Origin: Corynebacterium efficiens YS-314
Lineage (GTDB): Bacteria; Actinomycetota; Actinomycetes; Mycobacteriales; Mycobacteriaceae
DNA: 64,000 bases
Direction of reading: 5' to 3'
NCBI RefSeq assembly: GCF_000011305.1
Contig: NC_004369.1
Span: 1,922,001 to 1,986,000, forward strand
Part shown: positions 8,357-16,912 of the stretch, piece by piece
Numbering within the stretch: the first letter of the stretch is position 1
Layout: each line of letters starts with the position of its first letter
Notes under the pieces: model-generated
The model's input: only the letters and a program-made list of their open reading frames with translations
What the model was told of the DNA's origin: nothing
Database searches by the model: none
Position numbers and translations under genes: made by a program

Positions 8357-10069
8357 CTACCCCGGCTGTCCGGCAGCAATGGCTGCCCGCACAGCCTCGC
8401 GTGCCCGTAGGGCATCCTCGGCATCAAGTGCCGCCACTGCCGCCTGACGGCAGGTGGCGAGATCCACCTCAGCCAGCTGAGCTCCCACCCCCGCGAGAGC
8501 GGTGGAGGCTGCCGACAGGGAGTTCACCCCCAGTCCGGTGAGGACCACAGCCAGCAGCGGATCAGCCGCAGCCTCACCACAGATACCCACGGGCACATCC
8601 TGGCGTTGGCCTTCATCACAGGTCATCTTGATCAGACGAAGGACCGCGGGTTGCCACGGATCGGTCAGGGAGGCCAGGCTGGGGGCCATGCGGTCGGCCG
8701 CCATCGCATACTGGGTCAGGTCATTGGTGCCGATGGAGACGAAGTCCAGGTGGGGCATGATCTTATCGGCCATCAGTGCGGCGGCGGGAACCTCGATCAT
8801 CGCGCCGGGGATCAACCCGCGTTCACGGCATAAGCGGGCAAACCACTTCGCCTCCCCGACGGTGGCGACCATCGGTGCCATCACCCAGGTGGGGGCTGTG
8901 TCATCCCGGCCGAGCTCCGTGGCAGCCCGGGCGATCGCGTCGAGCTGTCGGGTCAGCAGACCCTCGTTGTCAAAGGCGATGCGCAGACCACGGACGCCGA
9001 GGGACGGGTTCATCTCCTCGGGCATGGAGGTGAAGGGAACGGGTTTGTCGGAGCCTGCATCCAGGGTGCGGACAACCACCTTGGACTCCGGGAATGCCTC
9101 CAACACCCGTGCGTAGATATCCGCCTGTTCCTCCACCGAGGGTTCCTCGGTGGAGGACAGGAAGCACAGTTCGGTGCGGAAGAGGCCGATGCCCTCGGCC
9201 ACGGTGGTGGAGGCGGTCCGTGCGGTGGCACCATCCTGGACATTGGCCAGCAGCTGGACACGGTGCCCGTCGCGGGTCTGGGCGGGCCCTGTCCACTGCG
9301 CTATCTTGGCCGCCCGCGCCCGGGACTCCTCCACCTGTGCCAGTGCCATGTCCTCATCGGGATTAACCAGGACGGTGCCCAGGGAACCGTCGATAAGCAC
9401 CTTCGTTCCGGAGCTGATCCGTTTGATGCCGGCACCGGCGGCCACGATGCAGGGGACGTTGAGCTGGCGGGCGATGATGGCGGTGTGGCTGGTGGGTCCC
9501 CCGAGTTCGGTGACCAGGCCGATGAAGAGGTCAGTGTCCAGCGCCGCGGTGTCCGCCGGGGAGAGATCCTCGGCGAATAGGATCACCTGGCCGTCCACGG
9601 CGGGAAGGCCTGGCTCGGGCTCACCACGCAGCTCCGCGATGACGCGGTCCCGGATATCACGGAGGTCCGTGATGCGCTCCGCGATGATACCGCCGGCTTT
9701 CTCGAACATCTCGATGAACTTATCGGTGGCCAGCACCGTGGCGTATTCAGCCGGGTGACCACCCTTGATGTTCTTGGCCACGGCCCGGCGCCAACCGCGG
9801 TCGTCGACCATGCCCGCCGTGGCTTTCAACACCTCGGAGGCCGCACCGGTCACGGATTCGGACCGCGCGAGCAGACGGGACGAGACAGTGTCCGCTGCCA
9901 CGGTAAAACGGCTCTGTTCATTTTCCCGGCCATCCTCCGGGATCTCCGCCCCCGCGGTTGGCAGCGCGGGTCGTGGAGTGATCCACACGGCACGGGCATA
10001 CCGGACGCCCCCGACCACACCAGTGCCCTTGAATGAAGTGTCATGACTCACATCGGCCACGTTAGCCAC
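8357..10069 (-). CDS. ptsI: PTS enzyme I (phosphoenolpyruvate-protein phosphotransferase)
   Basis: Cytoplasmic general PTS protein that takes phosphate from PEP and passes it to HPr. The 570-residue protein has the N-terminal HPr-binding and phosphohistidine domain with active His195 in GGPTSHTAIIARQ. The C-terminal PEP-binding barrel contains GIGLFRTELCFL and the catalytic Cys in PVGICGEAAAD. The GTG at 10069 gives MANVADV, which fits the start of C. glutamicum PtsI as recalled. Transcribed divergently from fruR across about 370 bases. Confidence 0.96.
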   Translation of the reverse strand: MANVADVSHDTSFKGTGVVGGVRYARAVWITPRPALPTAGAEIPEDGRENEQSRFTVAADTVSSRLLARSESVTGAASEVLKATAGMVDDRGWRRAVAKNIKGGHPAEYATVLATDKFIEMFEKAGGIIAERITDLRDIRDRVIAELRGEPEPGLPAVDGQVILFAEDLSPADTAALDTDLFIGLVTELGGPTSHTAIIARQLNVPCIVAAGAGIKRISSGTKVLIDGSLGTVLVNPDEDMALAQVEESRARAAKIAQWTGPAQTRDGHRVQLLANVQDGATARTASTTVAEGIGLFRTELCFLSSTEEPSVEEQADIYARVLEAFPESKVVVRTLDAGSDKPVPFTSMPEEMNPSLGVRGLRIAFDNEGLLTRQLDAIARAATELGRDDTAPTWVMAPMVATVGEAKWFARLCRERGLIPGAMIEVPAAALMADKIMPHLDFVSIGTNDLTQYAMAADRMAPSLASLTDPWQPAVLRLIKMTCDEGQRQDVPVGICGEAAADPLLAVVLTGLGVNSLSAASTALAGVGAQLAEVDLATCRQAAVAALDAEDALRAREAVRAAIAAGQPG

Positions 10070-10148
10070 CTGCCCTCACGATAGAGATATCTTTTCTTCA
10101 AGATCACCACAAAATCCACAATTTCGCAACAAATCCAACACGCCCATA

Positions 10149-10177
10149 TTGACAAACAAACATGCATCAACATAAAT
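10149..10177 (+). promoter_or_regulatory. Candidate promoter for fruR-fruK-ptsF
   Basis: ttgaca, 17 bases, then ataaat: a near-consensus sigma-70-type promoter on the plus strand in the ptsI-fruR intergenic region. The predicted transcript would have a leader of about 250 bases before fruR. The rest of this 368-base gap (10070-10437) is AT-rich on the ptsI side and GC-rich on the fruR side. Confidence 0.55.
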
Positions 10178-10362
10178 TAACAGTTAATGGGTCACACTTC
10201 TTCAATTATTGAGATCTGTAACACATTGCATACCCGTCTATGTTTGGCATTGGTGGGCACCGGTGAGCGGGAGCATGTCCGGTCACGCAGGACCACCTGA
10301 TGCCGTGGGTTGGGCGACATGGTCCCCAACGGGAATCCTGCGGAAAACCGGGTTTCCCCATT

Positions 10363-10407
10363 CCAGGCGCCAACAGGCCCCTACAGGCCTCTACAGGCAC
10401 AACAGGT
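10363..10407 (+). repeat. Phased 10-bp direct repeats upstream of fruR
   Basis: CAGG recurs at 10364, 10374, 10384, 10394 and 10403, most copies within cNACAGGCCy, so the period is one helical turn. The array ends about 30 bases before the fruR start codon. It could be an operator array or an mRNA element in the fruR leader. Confidence 0.7.
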
Positions 10408-10437
10408 CCGAACAACTCATCAACCCCGGAGGTGGGT

Positions 10438-11205
10438 ATGGTCTCCGTTCGCGGGCGACAGACTGGGATCCTCGCGATCCTGGCGCACACGGGCCGGGTC
10501 GGGGTCGGCATGCTCGCCGAGCACTTCGGGGTGACCTCCGAAACCATCCGGCGTGATCTGCGGGTGCTGGAGGACCGTGGCCAGCTCCAGCGGGTCCACG
10601 GGGGTGCCATCCCACCCGGGAAGGGGGTCCACATCACAACCCCCCAGCCCGACTCCACCACGGATGTCATCGCACTGGCCCGGTTGGCCGTCGATTTCAT
10701 CCAACCGGACACCCGGGGCATCTTCCTGGACTCCGGCCCGGTGGCCCTGGCCCTCGCCGCCGTTCTCGGGGAGATCCACGGCGACGGCAGGTGGACGGTG
10801 GTCACCACCTCCCCGGCCGCCGGCATGATCCTCGCCCGGGCAGGCATGCCCCGAATCACCATGACCGGTGGGCGGATGTCCCGGGGGAGTCAATCCCTCA
10901 CCGGCAGGACAGCGGTGGAGATGATCACGGCCCTCCGCGCCGAGATCTCCTTCATCTGTCCCGATGGTCTGGTGGATGCCCACAGTGTCACCGCCCTTGA
11001 TCCGGCTGCCGGGGCGACCCGGCGCGCCATGATCACCAATTCCTCGTTCACCGTGATGGTTCTCCCCGCGACCTCACTGAGGCAACCCCGGGGTATCGCC
11101 TTCGGTGCTCTCTCCGAGGCTGATGTGGTGGTCACGGATGCCGATCCCGCCACTTCCCCACTCATATTCCCGTCCGCTAGCAATACTCAGGTGGTTACCC
11201 CTTGA
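10438..11205 (+). CDS. fruR: DeoR-family fructose operon regulator FruR
   Basis: A 255-residue DeoR-type regulator, first gene of the fruR-fruK-ptsF operon. The N-terminal helix-turn-helix contains VTSETIRRDLRVLEDRG followed by VHGGA (about residues 35-60). The C-terminal effector domain has GIFLDSG. The ATG at 10438 has ggagg five bases upstream; the longer frame from 10300 includes the repeat array and is rejected. Its TGA overlaps the fruK TTG start by four bases. In C. glutamicum FruR modulates PTS gene expression; the effector is probably a fructose phosphate. Confidence 0.92.
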   Translation: MVSVRGRQTGILAILAHTGRVGVGMLAEHFGVTSETIRRDLRVLEDRGQLQRVHGGAIPPGKGVHITTPQPDSTTDVIALARLAVDFIQPDTRGIFLDSGPVALALAAVLGEIHGDGRWTVVTTSPAAGMILARAGMPRITMTGGRMSRGSQSLTGRTAVEMITALRAEISFICPDGLVDAHSVTALDPAAGATRRAMITNSSFTVMVLPATSLRQPRGIAFGALSEADVVVTDADPATSPLIFPSASNTQVVTP

Positions 11206-12176
11206 TTGTCACACTGACACCCAATCCCAGCATCGACTCAACCCTCGCCCTCGGTGGCGAACTGACCCGCGGTGAGGTGCAGCGCCTGGAGTCCGTCACC
11301 GCGGTGGCCGGTGGCAAGGGCATCAATGTCGCGCACGCGGTCTTCCTGGCCGGCGTGGATACCGTGGCGCTCTTCCCCGCGGGACGTCTTGATCCCTTCG
11401 TCCCCCTGGTCCGGGAGATCGGTTTCCCCATCGAGACCGTCCTCATCCCCACCAATGTCCGCACCAACACCACCATCACGGAACCGGATGGCACGACCAC
11501 CAAACTCAACGGGCCGGGTGCCCCCCTGAGCCAGGCGCATGTCACCCGGTTGGAGAGAACGCTTGTCGACGCCCTCAGCGCGGATGTCACCTGGGTCGTG
11601 CTGGCCGGTTCACTCCCTCCGGGCGCTCCCCTCGACTGGTATTCGCGCCTGACCGCCCTGGTTCACCGCGCCTGCCCCGGTGCCCGCGTGGCGGTGGACA
11701 CCTCCGATGCACCGCTGCAGGAACTGGGCAGGCACCTGGATGAGCCCGGTGCCGCGCCGAACCTGATCAAACCGAATGGCCGGGAGCTGGGTCAGCTGGT
11801 CGGTGTGGATGGTCAGGAACTTGAGGACAGGGCCCGCGGGGGTGACTACGCCCCCATCATCGACTGTGCGACCGTGCTGGTTGAACGCGGCATCGAACAG
11901 GTACTGGTCACTCTCGGTGAGGCGGGGGCGGTGCTGGTCAATACCGAGGGTGCCTGGGTGTCCTCCACCCCGGAGATCACCGCGGTCTCCACCGTGGGTG
12001 CGGGTGACTGCGCCCTGGCGGGTTTCGTCCTCGCCAGGACCCGTGGCCTGTCCATCCCCGATTCCGTTCTCCATGCGGTCGCCTACGGCTCGGCAGCCAC
12101 CGCCCTGCCGGGCACCACCATTCCACGTCCCGATCAGATCACCACCAAGGGTGCCGAGGTCAAGAAAGCTGTTTAG
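11202..12176 (+). CDS. fruK: 1-phosphofructokinase FruK
   Basis: Converts fructose-1-phosphate from the PTS into fructose-1,6-bisphosphate. The 324-residue PfkB protein carries the full motif set that its paralogue at 7302 has lost: NPSID near the N-terminus, VAGGKGINVA (around residue 45) and TVGAGDCALAGF with the catalytic Asp near residue 269. The TTG start overlaps the fruR stop, so translation is probably coupled. ptsF follows after 11 bases. Confidence 0.95.
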   Translation: MIVTLTPNPSIDSTLALGGELTRGEVQRLESVTAVAGGKGINVAHAVFLAGVDTVALFPAGRLDPFVPLVREIGFPIETVLIPTNVRTNTTITEPDGTTTKLNGPGAPLSQAHVTRLERTLVDALSADVTWVVLAGSLPPGAPLDWYSRLTALVHRACPGARVAVDTSDAPLQELGRHLDEPGAAPNLIKPNGRELGQLVGVDGQELEDRARGGDYAPIIDCATVLVERGIEQVLVTLGEAGAVLVNTEGAWVSSTPEITAVSTVGAGDCALAGFVLARTRGLSIPDSVLHAVAYGSAATALPGTTIPRPDQITTKGAEVKKAV

Positions 12177-12187
12177 GAAAAATACCT

Positions 12188-14254
12188 ATGAATAACGTCA
12201 TTAACACCTCACTGGTGAGGCTGGATGTCGATTTCGGTGCCACGGCCACCGAGGTCATCAATAATCTCGCCTCCGTCGTCCACTCCGCCGGCCGTGCCGG
12301 TTCCGCGGAGGCCCTGGCGGCGGATGCCCTGGAGCGGGAGGCGAAATCCGGAACCGGTGTCCCCGGTGGTGTGGCCATCCCCCACTGCCGTTCCGAGTCC
12401 GTGGAGACCGCCACCCTGGCGTTTGCCCGCCTGAGCCGACCGGTTGATTTCAGCGGCCCCGATGGTGATGCCAACATCGTCTTCCTCATCGCCGCGCCCG
12501 CCGGTGGTGGCAAGGAACATCTGAAGATCCTGTCCAAACTCGCCAGGAACCTGGTGAAGAAGGATTTCATCGATGCGCTCAACACCGCCCGGACCGAGGA
12601 GGAGATCGTCGAGCTTGTCGACGCCGTCCTCAACCCCGCCCCGAAGGAGACCGCACCGGTGCGGGAATCGGTGGCCACGGAGGCGTCGACAAGCATCACC
12701 CGCATCGTCGCGGTGACCGCCTGCCCGACCGGTATCGCCCACACCTACATGGCCGCCGATGCACTGAAGCAGCACGCCGACGGTCGCGATGATGTGGACT
12801 TGCACGTGGAAACCCAGGGATCATCCGCGGTGACCCCACTGGATCCCGCCATCATCGAAGCTGCTGACGCCGTCATCTTCGCCACCGATGTCGGGGTCAA
12901 GGACCGCGAACGTTTCGCCGGCAAACCGGTCATCGAATCGGGTGTCAAACGCGCCATCAACGAACCCGCTGTGATGATCGACGAGGCCATCACCGCCGCA
13001 CGCAACCCGAACGCCCGGCGCGTCTCCGGCGCGAAGACCGCCACCACCCCGGGTGAGGAAACCGGTGCCCAGCTCGGCTGGGGCAAGCGCATCCAGCAGG
13101 CGGTGATGACCGGTGTGTCCTATATGGTGCCGTTTGTCGCCGCCGGTGGTCTGCTGCTGGCCCTGGGATTCCTCTTCGGTGGTTATGACATGGCCAATGG
13201 CTGGTCGGCCATCGCCACGAATCATTCCCTGACCAACCTCCCGGGTAATACCGTTGAGGTCGACGGGGAGATGATGGAGTTCGCCCGTTCCGGATTCCTG
13301 CTCTACCTGGGCGCCGTACTCTTCGCCACCGGTCAAGGAGCCATGGGCTTCATCGTCGCCGCGCTGTCCGGCTACACCGCCTATGCCCTGGCCGGTCGCC
13401 CCGGCATCGCACCGGGTTTTGTCGGTGGCGCGATCTCCGTGGCCATCGGCGCAGGCTTCATCGGTGGCCTGGTCACCGGTATCCTCGCCGGTCTCATCGC
13501 CGCATGGATCGGTTCCTGGAAGGTGCCGCGCGTGGTGCAGTCGCTGATGCCGGTGGTGATCATCCCACTGCTGACCTCACTGGTGGTGGGTCTGGTGATG
13601 TACCTGCTTCTCGGTCGTCCGCTGGCGTGGATCATGACCTCGCTGCAGGACTGGCTGGGTTCCATGTCCGGATCCTCCGCAGTGGTTCTCGGTATCATCC
13701 TGGGCCTGATGATGTGCTTCGATCTCGGTGGCCCGGTCAACAAGGCCGCCTACCTCTTCGCCACCGCAGGCCTGTCCACCGGTGACGAGGCCTCCCTCCA
13801 GATCATGGCCACTGTGATGGCCGCGGGTATGGTTCCGCCTATCGCGATGTCGCTGGCCACCATCCTGCGCGCCCGCCTGTTCACCCCCGCTGAACAGGAG
13901 AACGGCAAGTCCTCGTGGCTACTGGGTCTGGCCTTCATCTCCGAGGGTGCAATCCCGTTCGCCGCGGCCGATCCCCTGCGTGTGATCCCGTCGATGATGC
14001 TCGGTGGAGCCACCACCGGTGCCATCTCCATGGCCCTGGGTGTCGGCTCCCGCGCGCCACACGGTGGTATCTTCGTGATCTGGGCTATTGAACCGTGGTG
14101 GGGTTGGCTCATCGCCCTGATTGCAGGCACCGCGGTGTCCACCATCGCGGTGGTGGCCCTCAAACAGTTCTGGCCCAACAAGGCAGTTGAAGCTGCCGCG
14201 GCGGCTGCTGCAACGCAGACCGGTGCACCCGGGTCAACCCCCGCGACGGCCTGA
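12188..14254 (+). CDS. ptsF: Fructose-specific PTS enzyme IIABC
   Basis: Membrane permease that imports fructose as fructose-1-phosphate. It is 688 residues with domains A-B-C fused. IIA (about 1-145) has the phosphorylated His66 in AIPHCRSES. IIB (about 170-270) has Cys179 in AVTACPTGIAHTYMA. IIC (about 300-680) has multiple membrane spans and conserved stretches such as GGPVNKAAY and the EGAIPFAAADP loop. An Ala-rich C-terminal tail follows. Third gene of the fruR operon. Confidence 0.96.
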   Translation: MNNVINTSLVRLDVDFGATATEVINNLASVVHSAGRAGSAEALAADALEREAKSGTGVPGGVAIPHCRSESVETATLAFARLSRPVDFSGPDGDANIVFLIAAPAGGGKEHLKILSKLARNLVKKDFIDALNTARTEEEIVELVDAVLNPAPKETAPVRESVATEASTSITRIVAVTACPTGIAHTYMAADALKQHADGRDDVDLHVETQGSSAVTPLDPAIIEAADAVIFATDVGVKDRERFAGKPVIESGVKRAINEPAVMIDEAITAARNPNARRVSGAKTATTPGEETGAQLGWGKRIQQAVMTGVSYMVPFVAAGGLLLALGFLFGGYDMANGWSAIATNHSLTNLPGNTVEVDGEMMEFARSGFLLYLGAVLFATGQGAMGFIVAALSGYTAYALAGRPGIAPGFVGGAISVAIGAGFIGGLVTGILAGLIAAWIGSWKVPRVVQSLMPVVIIPLLTSLVVGLVMYLLLGRPLAWIMTSLQDWLGSMSGSSAVVLGIILGLMMCFDLGGPVNKAAYLFATAGLSTGDEASLQIMATVMAAGMVPPIAMSLATILRARLFTPAEQENGKSSWLLGLAFISEGAIPFAAADPLRVIPSMMLGGATTGAISMALGVGSRAPHGGIFVIWAIEPWWGWLIALIAGTAVSTIAVVALKQFWPNKAVEAAAAAAATQTGAPGSTPATA

Positions 14255-14407
14255 TTCCTACCCGGGCAGTCGTGGCGCCCCTGTTCGGGCATCACTAGAC
14301 TTGAAACACAACATACCGGGCCCCACGCCCCAACCGGGGTGGGCCCCCAACCGCACCTTTCCACCGGATGTCCTCCGGTTCCCCGAGGTGCAGAGAAAGG
14401 ATTTCCC

Positions 14408-14677
14408 ATGGCTTCCAAAACCGTTACCGTTGGTTCCTCCGTCGGCCTGCATGCACGCCCCGCCTCGCTGATCGCCGAGGCCGCCGCAGAATTCGATGAT
14501 GAGATCCTGCTGACCCTCGTTGGTTCCGACGATGACGAGGAAACCGATGCTTCCTCCTCCCTCATGATCATGGCACTGGGCGCGGAACACGGTGATCAGG
14601 TCACCGTCACCTCCGACAACCCCGAGGCCGTGGAGAAGATCGCCTCCATGATCGAGCAGGATCTGGACGCCGAGTAG
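14408..14677 (+). CDS. ptsH: Phosphocarrier protein HPr
   Basis: An 89-residue HPr that relays phosphate from enzyme I to the enzyme II complexes. His15 sits in GLHARPA. The usual regulatory Ser46 region reads DASSSLMIMALG; there is no typical HPrK-type site, as expected in an actinobacterium without HPrK control. The ATG at 14408 follows agaaagga; the longer upstream frame is rejected. It is about 150 bases downstream of ptsF and may have its own promoter. A large terminator follows. Confidence 0.96.
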   Translation: MASKTVTVGSSVGLHARPASLIAEAAAEFDDEILLTLVGSDDDEETDASSSLMIMALGAEHGDQVTVTSDNPEAVEKIASMIEQDLDAE

Positions 14678-14705
14678 TATCGGACCAGCCTCCTGCACCA
14701 ACAAT

Positions 14706-14770
14706 GATCCCGGGCGGGATCCGGGACGGCCCACCGTTGATGGTGGGCTATCCGGATCCCGCCCGGGATC
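14706..14770 (+). terminator. Large nested hairpin terminator after ptsH
   Basis: A 19-bp outer stem (gatcccgggcgggatccgg / complement) encloses a second stem gcccacc-gttgat-ggtgggc. The hairpin is very GC-rich and is followed by gtttc. Confidence 0.85.
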
Positions 14771-14800
14771 GTTTCATGAGGGGGGCTGCGGTGGTGTCCG

Positions 14801-15334
14801 TCAGACGTGGGCCGGCACCTGGCAGACCTGCACGAAGACATCGGTGATCATGGTCTCCGGATTCTGCGTGGAGCACGGCGTGGTGACATACTCCTCCCAG
14901 CCGACGGTGACCGCGGGCAACCTGCACCCGAGCTCCTCGATCTCGGTGAACGCCTGGTTCCAGGTCTCCTGCAGGCCATCGTAGGCGCCGGTGTGGCGAC
15001 TGTGGAAGGTTTTCATATCGCGGAAATGATGGAGGACGATATCATCGATGTCCCCGCCGGACTGGCTGAGCGCACCTCGACGCAGGGTGTCCGCCTGCAC
15101 CGGGGATACGGGGAAACCGACGAGGATGTCTACCGTGTCGGAGACCTCACCGAAGTAGTAGGCGCGGCCGGGCCCGGCCGGCTCAATGCCTTCAATGGTG
15201 AGCATTTTGCGGATCTCCGCGAAACCACGATCAAAGAGATCGGTGATCTCATCGGAGGAGATGATCACTCGGATACCCACCACATCATGGGCGGGGATCT
15301 TCTCAAACCGGGTATCAGTGAGCAATGTGGGCAT
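14801..15334 (-). CDS. GyrI-like / effector-binding-domain protein
   Basis: A 177-residue protein that looks like the GyrI-like (AraC effector-binding, SOUL-like) fold. It begins with a FEKIPAHDVVGIRV strand, has a central PAGPGRAYYFGEV loop and then a DILVGFPV strand pair. A later stretch resembles the second repeat (GAYDGLQETWNQAF...EEYVT). Such stand-alone domains bind small cationic ligands. The ATG at 15334 is preferred over an upstream GTG at 15364. It has no operon partner and is convergent with ptsH. The family call is from pattern only. Confidence 0.6.
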   Translation of the reverse strand: MPTLLTDTRFEKIPAHDVVGIRVIISSDEITDLFDRGFAEIRKMLTIEGIEPAGPGRAYYFGEVSDTVDILVGFPVSPVQADTLRRGALSQSGGDIDDIVLHHFRDMKTFHSRHTGAYDGLQETWNQAFTEIEELGCRLPAVTVGWEEYVTTPCSTQNPETMITDVFVQVCQVPAHV

Positions 15335-15519
15335 TCCTAAGTTGACTCGTGCCGTCCCCGCCACCTCGGTGGTGTGCAGGGGCCGATCAGGTGATCCGAT
15401 CGGGTGATGGAAAAGTAGAGTACACCCCTTTGGCCCCGGACAAAACCACCCCGGGACGGAAATCTCATACCCCGGTCATGAACAGGGTGTTTGTGTGAGA
15501 AGCCCCAGGGCCGGGTGGG

Positions 15520-16815
15520 TCAGTTGTAGAACTTTGCGCCCTTGCCCTCCCCCAGGGTGACATACAGCTTCTTCATCAGCGGGTACAGCACGATGATGCC
15601 GACCGAGCCCCAGGCGATACCCTCCAGGGTGACACCGAAGATGGTCAGGGTGAGGTTGCCGATACCGGCGACCAGGGCAACAGCAGCCATGGTCAGATTC
15701 ACGGGATTGTTGAAGTTGACCCGGTTATCCTGCCAGATGCGGATACCCAGCATGCCGATGAGACCGTAGAGCACCAGCGTTGCTCCTCCCAGCACACCGA
15801 CGGGGATGGTGAAGATCAGGGCACCGAATTTGGGGATGAATGCCAGGGCGATCGCGGTGAAGGCCGCGACCCAGTAGGCCGCGGTGGAGTAGACACGGGT
15901 GGCGGCCATGACACCGATGTTCTCCGCGTAGGTGGTGGTACCGGAACCGCCGAAACCACCAGCCACGGAGGTGGCCAGACCATCGGCGATGAGGGCATTT
16001 CCGGCCAGGTCGTCAAGGTTCTCCCCCGTCATCTCGGATACCGCCTTGACGTGTCCGATGTTCTCGGCCACCAGGACGATGACCACGGGCAGGGTCACCA
16101 GGATCGCCGAAAGCTGGAACTCCGGGGTATGGAACTGGGGCAGACCAATCCAGGAGGCGGAGCTGATCGCCTCGACGGAACCCTCCGCCAGGTTGTCGGT
16201 GAGGGCCGCGAACACCCAGCCGACCACGACACCGATGAGGATGCCCAGGCGCGCGACCATGCCGCGGCCCGCGACCGTGGCCAGCAGGATCACCATCAGG
16301 GTCACCGTGGCCACGAATGGCTGTGCCTGGTAGTTGCTCGCCGCTGTGGGCGCGAGATTCAGGCCGATCAGCGCGACGATCGCGCCGGTGACGGTCGGTG
16401 GCATGACAGCGTCAATGACCCGACGACCCGCTGCCTTCACCAGGAAACCGATGCCCATGAGGACCAGGCCGCTCACCAGCACCCCACCGATCTGGACGCT
16501 GATGCCCTGGGCCTGGGTGGCGGTCAACGGCGCGATGAAGGCGAAGGAGCTGCCGAGGTAGGAGGGAAGGCGGTTTCTGGTGATCAGCAGGAAGAAGATC
16601 GTTCCCAGACCGGAGAAGAGCAGGGTGGTGTTGACCGGGAACCCGGTCAGTGTCGGAACCAGCAGAGTGGCGCCGAACATGGCAACCACATGCTGCATCC
16701 CGATGCCGATGGTGCGACCCCAGCTCAGGCGCTCACGAGGAGCGACAACTGCGCCGGGCTCAATTTTTCTGCCGTCTCCATGGACGGTCCATCCCCAAGT
16801 AGAAGTCACGAGCAC
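15520..16815 (-). CDS. uraA: Uracil permease (NCS2 family)
   Basis: Proton-coupled uracil transporter of the nucleobase-cation symporter-2 family, 431 residues with about 14 predicted membrane spans. Family hallmarks are QHVVAMFGATLLVP near the N-terminus, VVIVLVAENIGHVKAV with the substrate-binding Glu, and GGFGGSGTTTYAENIGV. The frame opens with a GTG at 16815. A second GTG at 16809 lies eight bases after gataat, so a leaderless transcript starting there is possible. In C. glutamicum a uraA-like gene occupies this position. Confidence 0.92.
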   Translation of the reverse strand: MLVTSTWGWTVHGDGRKIEPGAVVAPRERLSWGRTIGIGMQHVVAMFGATLLVPTLTGFPVNTTLLFSGLGTIFFLLITRNRLPSYLGSSFAFIAPLTATQAQGISVQIGGVLVSGLVLMGIGFLVKAAGRRVIDAVMPPTVTGAIVALIGLNLAPTAASNYQAQPFVATVTLMVILLATVAGRGMVARLGILIGVVVGWVFAALTDNLAEGSVEAISSASWIGLPQFHTPEFQLSAILVTLPVVIVLVAENIGHVKAVSEMTGENLDDLAGNALIADGLATSVAGGFGGSGTTTYAENIGVMAATRVYSTAAYWVAAFTAIALAFIPKFGALIFTIPVGVLGGATLVLYGLIGMLGIRIWQDNRVNFNNPVNLTMAAVALVAGIGNLTLTIFGVTLEGIAWGSVGIIVLYPLMKKLYVTLGEGKGAKFYN

Positions 16816-16912
16816 TCATTATCTGCTACGCGGGGCCTCCGGGGAAATCGGGAGGTGCGATCGTTGGAGGATCGTTACCTGCCGAGAACGCCCGATGGGT
16901 CAGTTCGGAGGT

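Noticed and set aside
10070..10437. GlxR (cAMP) site in the ptsI-fruR gap
   Set aside because: GlxR control would be expected from C. glutamicum, but no TGTGAn6TCACA palindrome of acceptable quality was found by eye.
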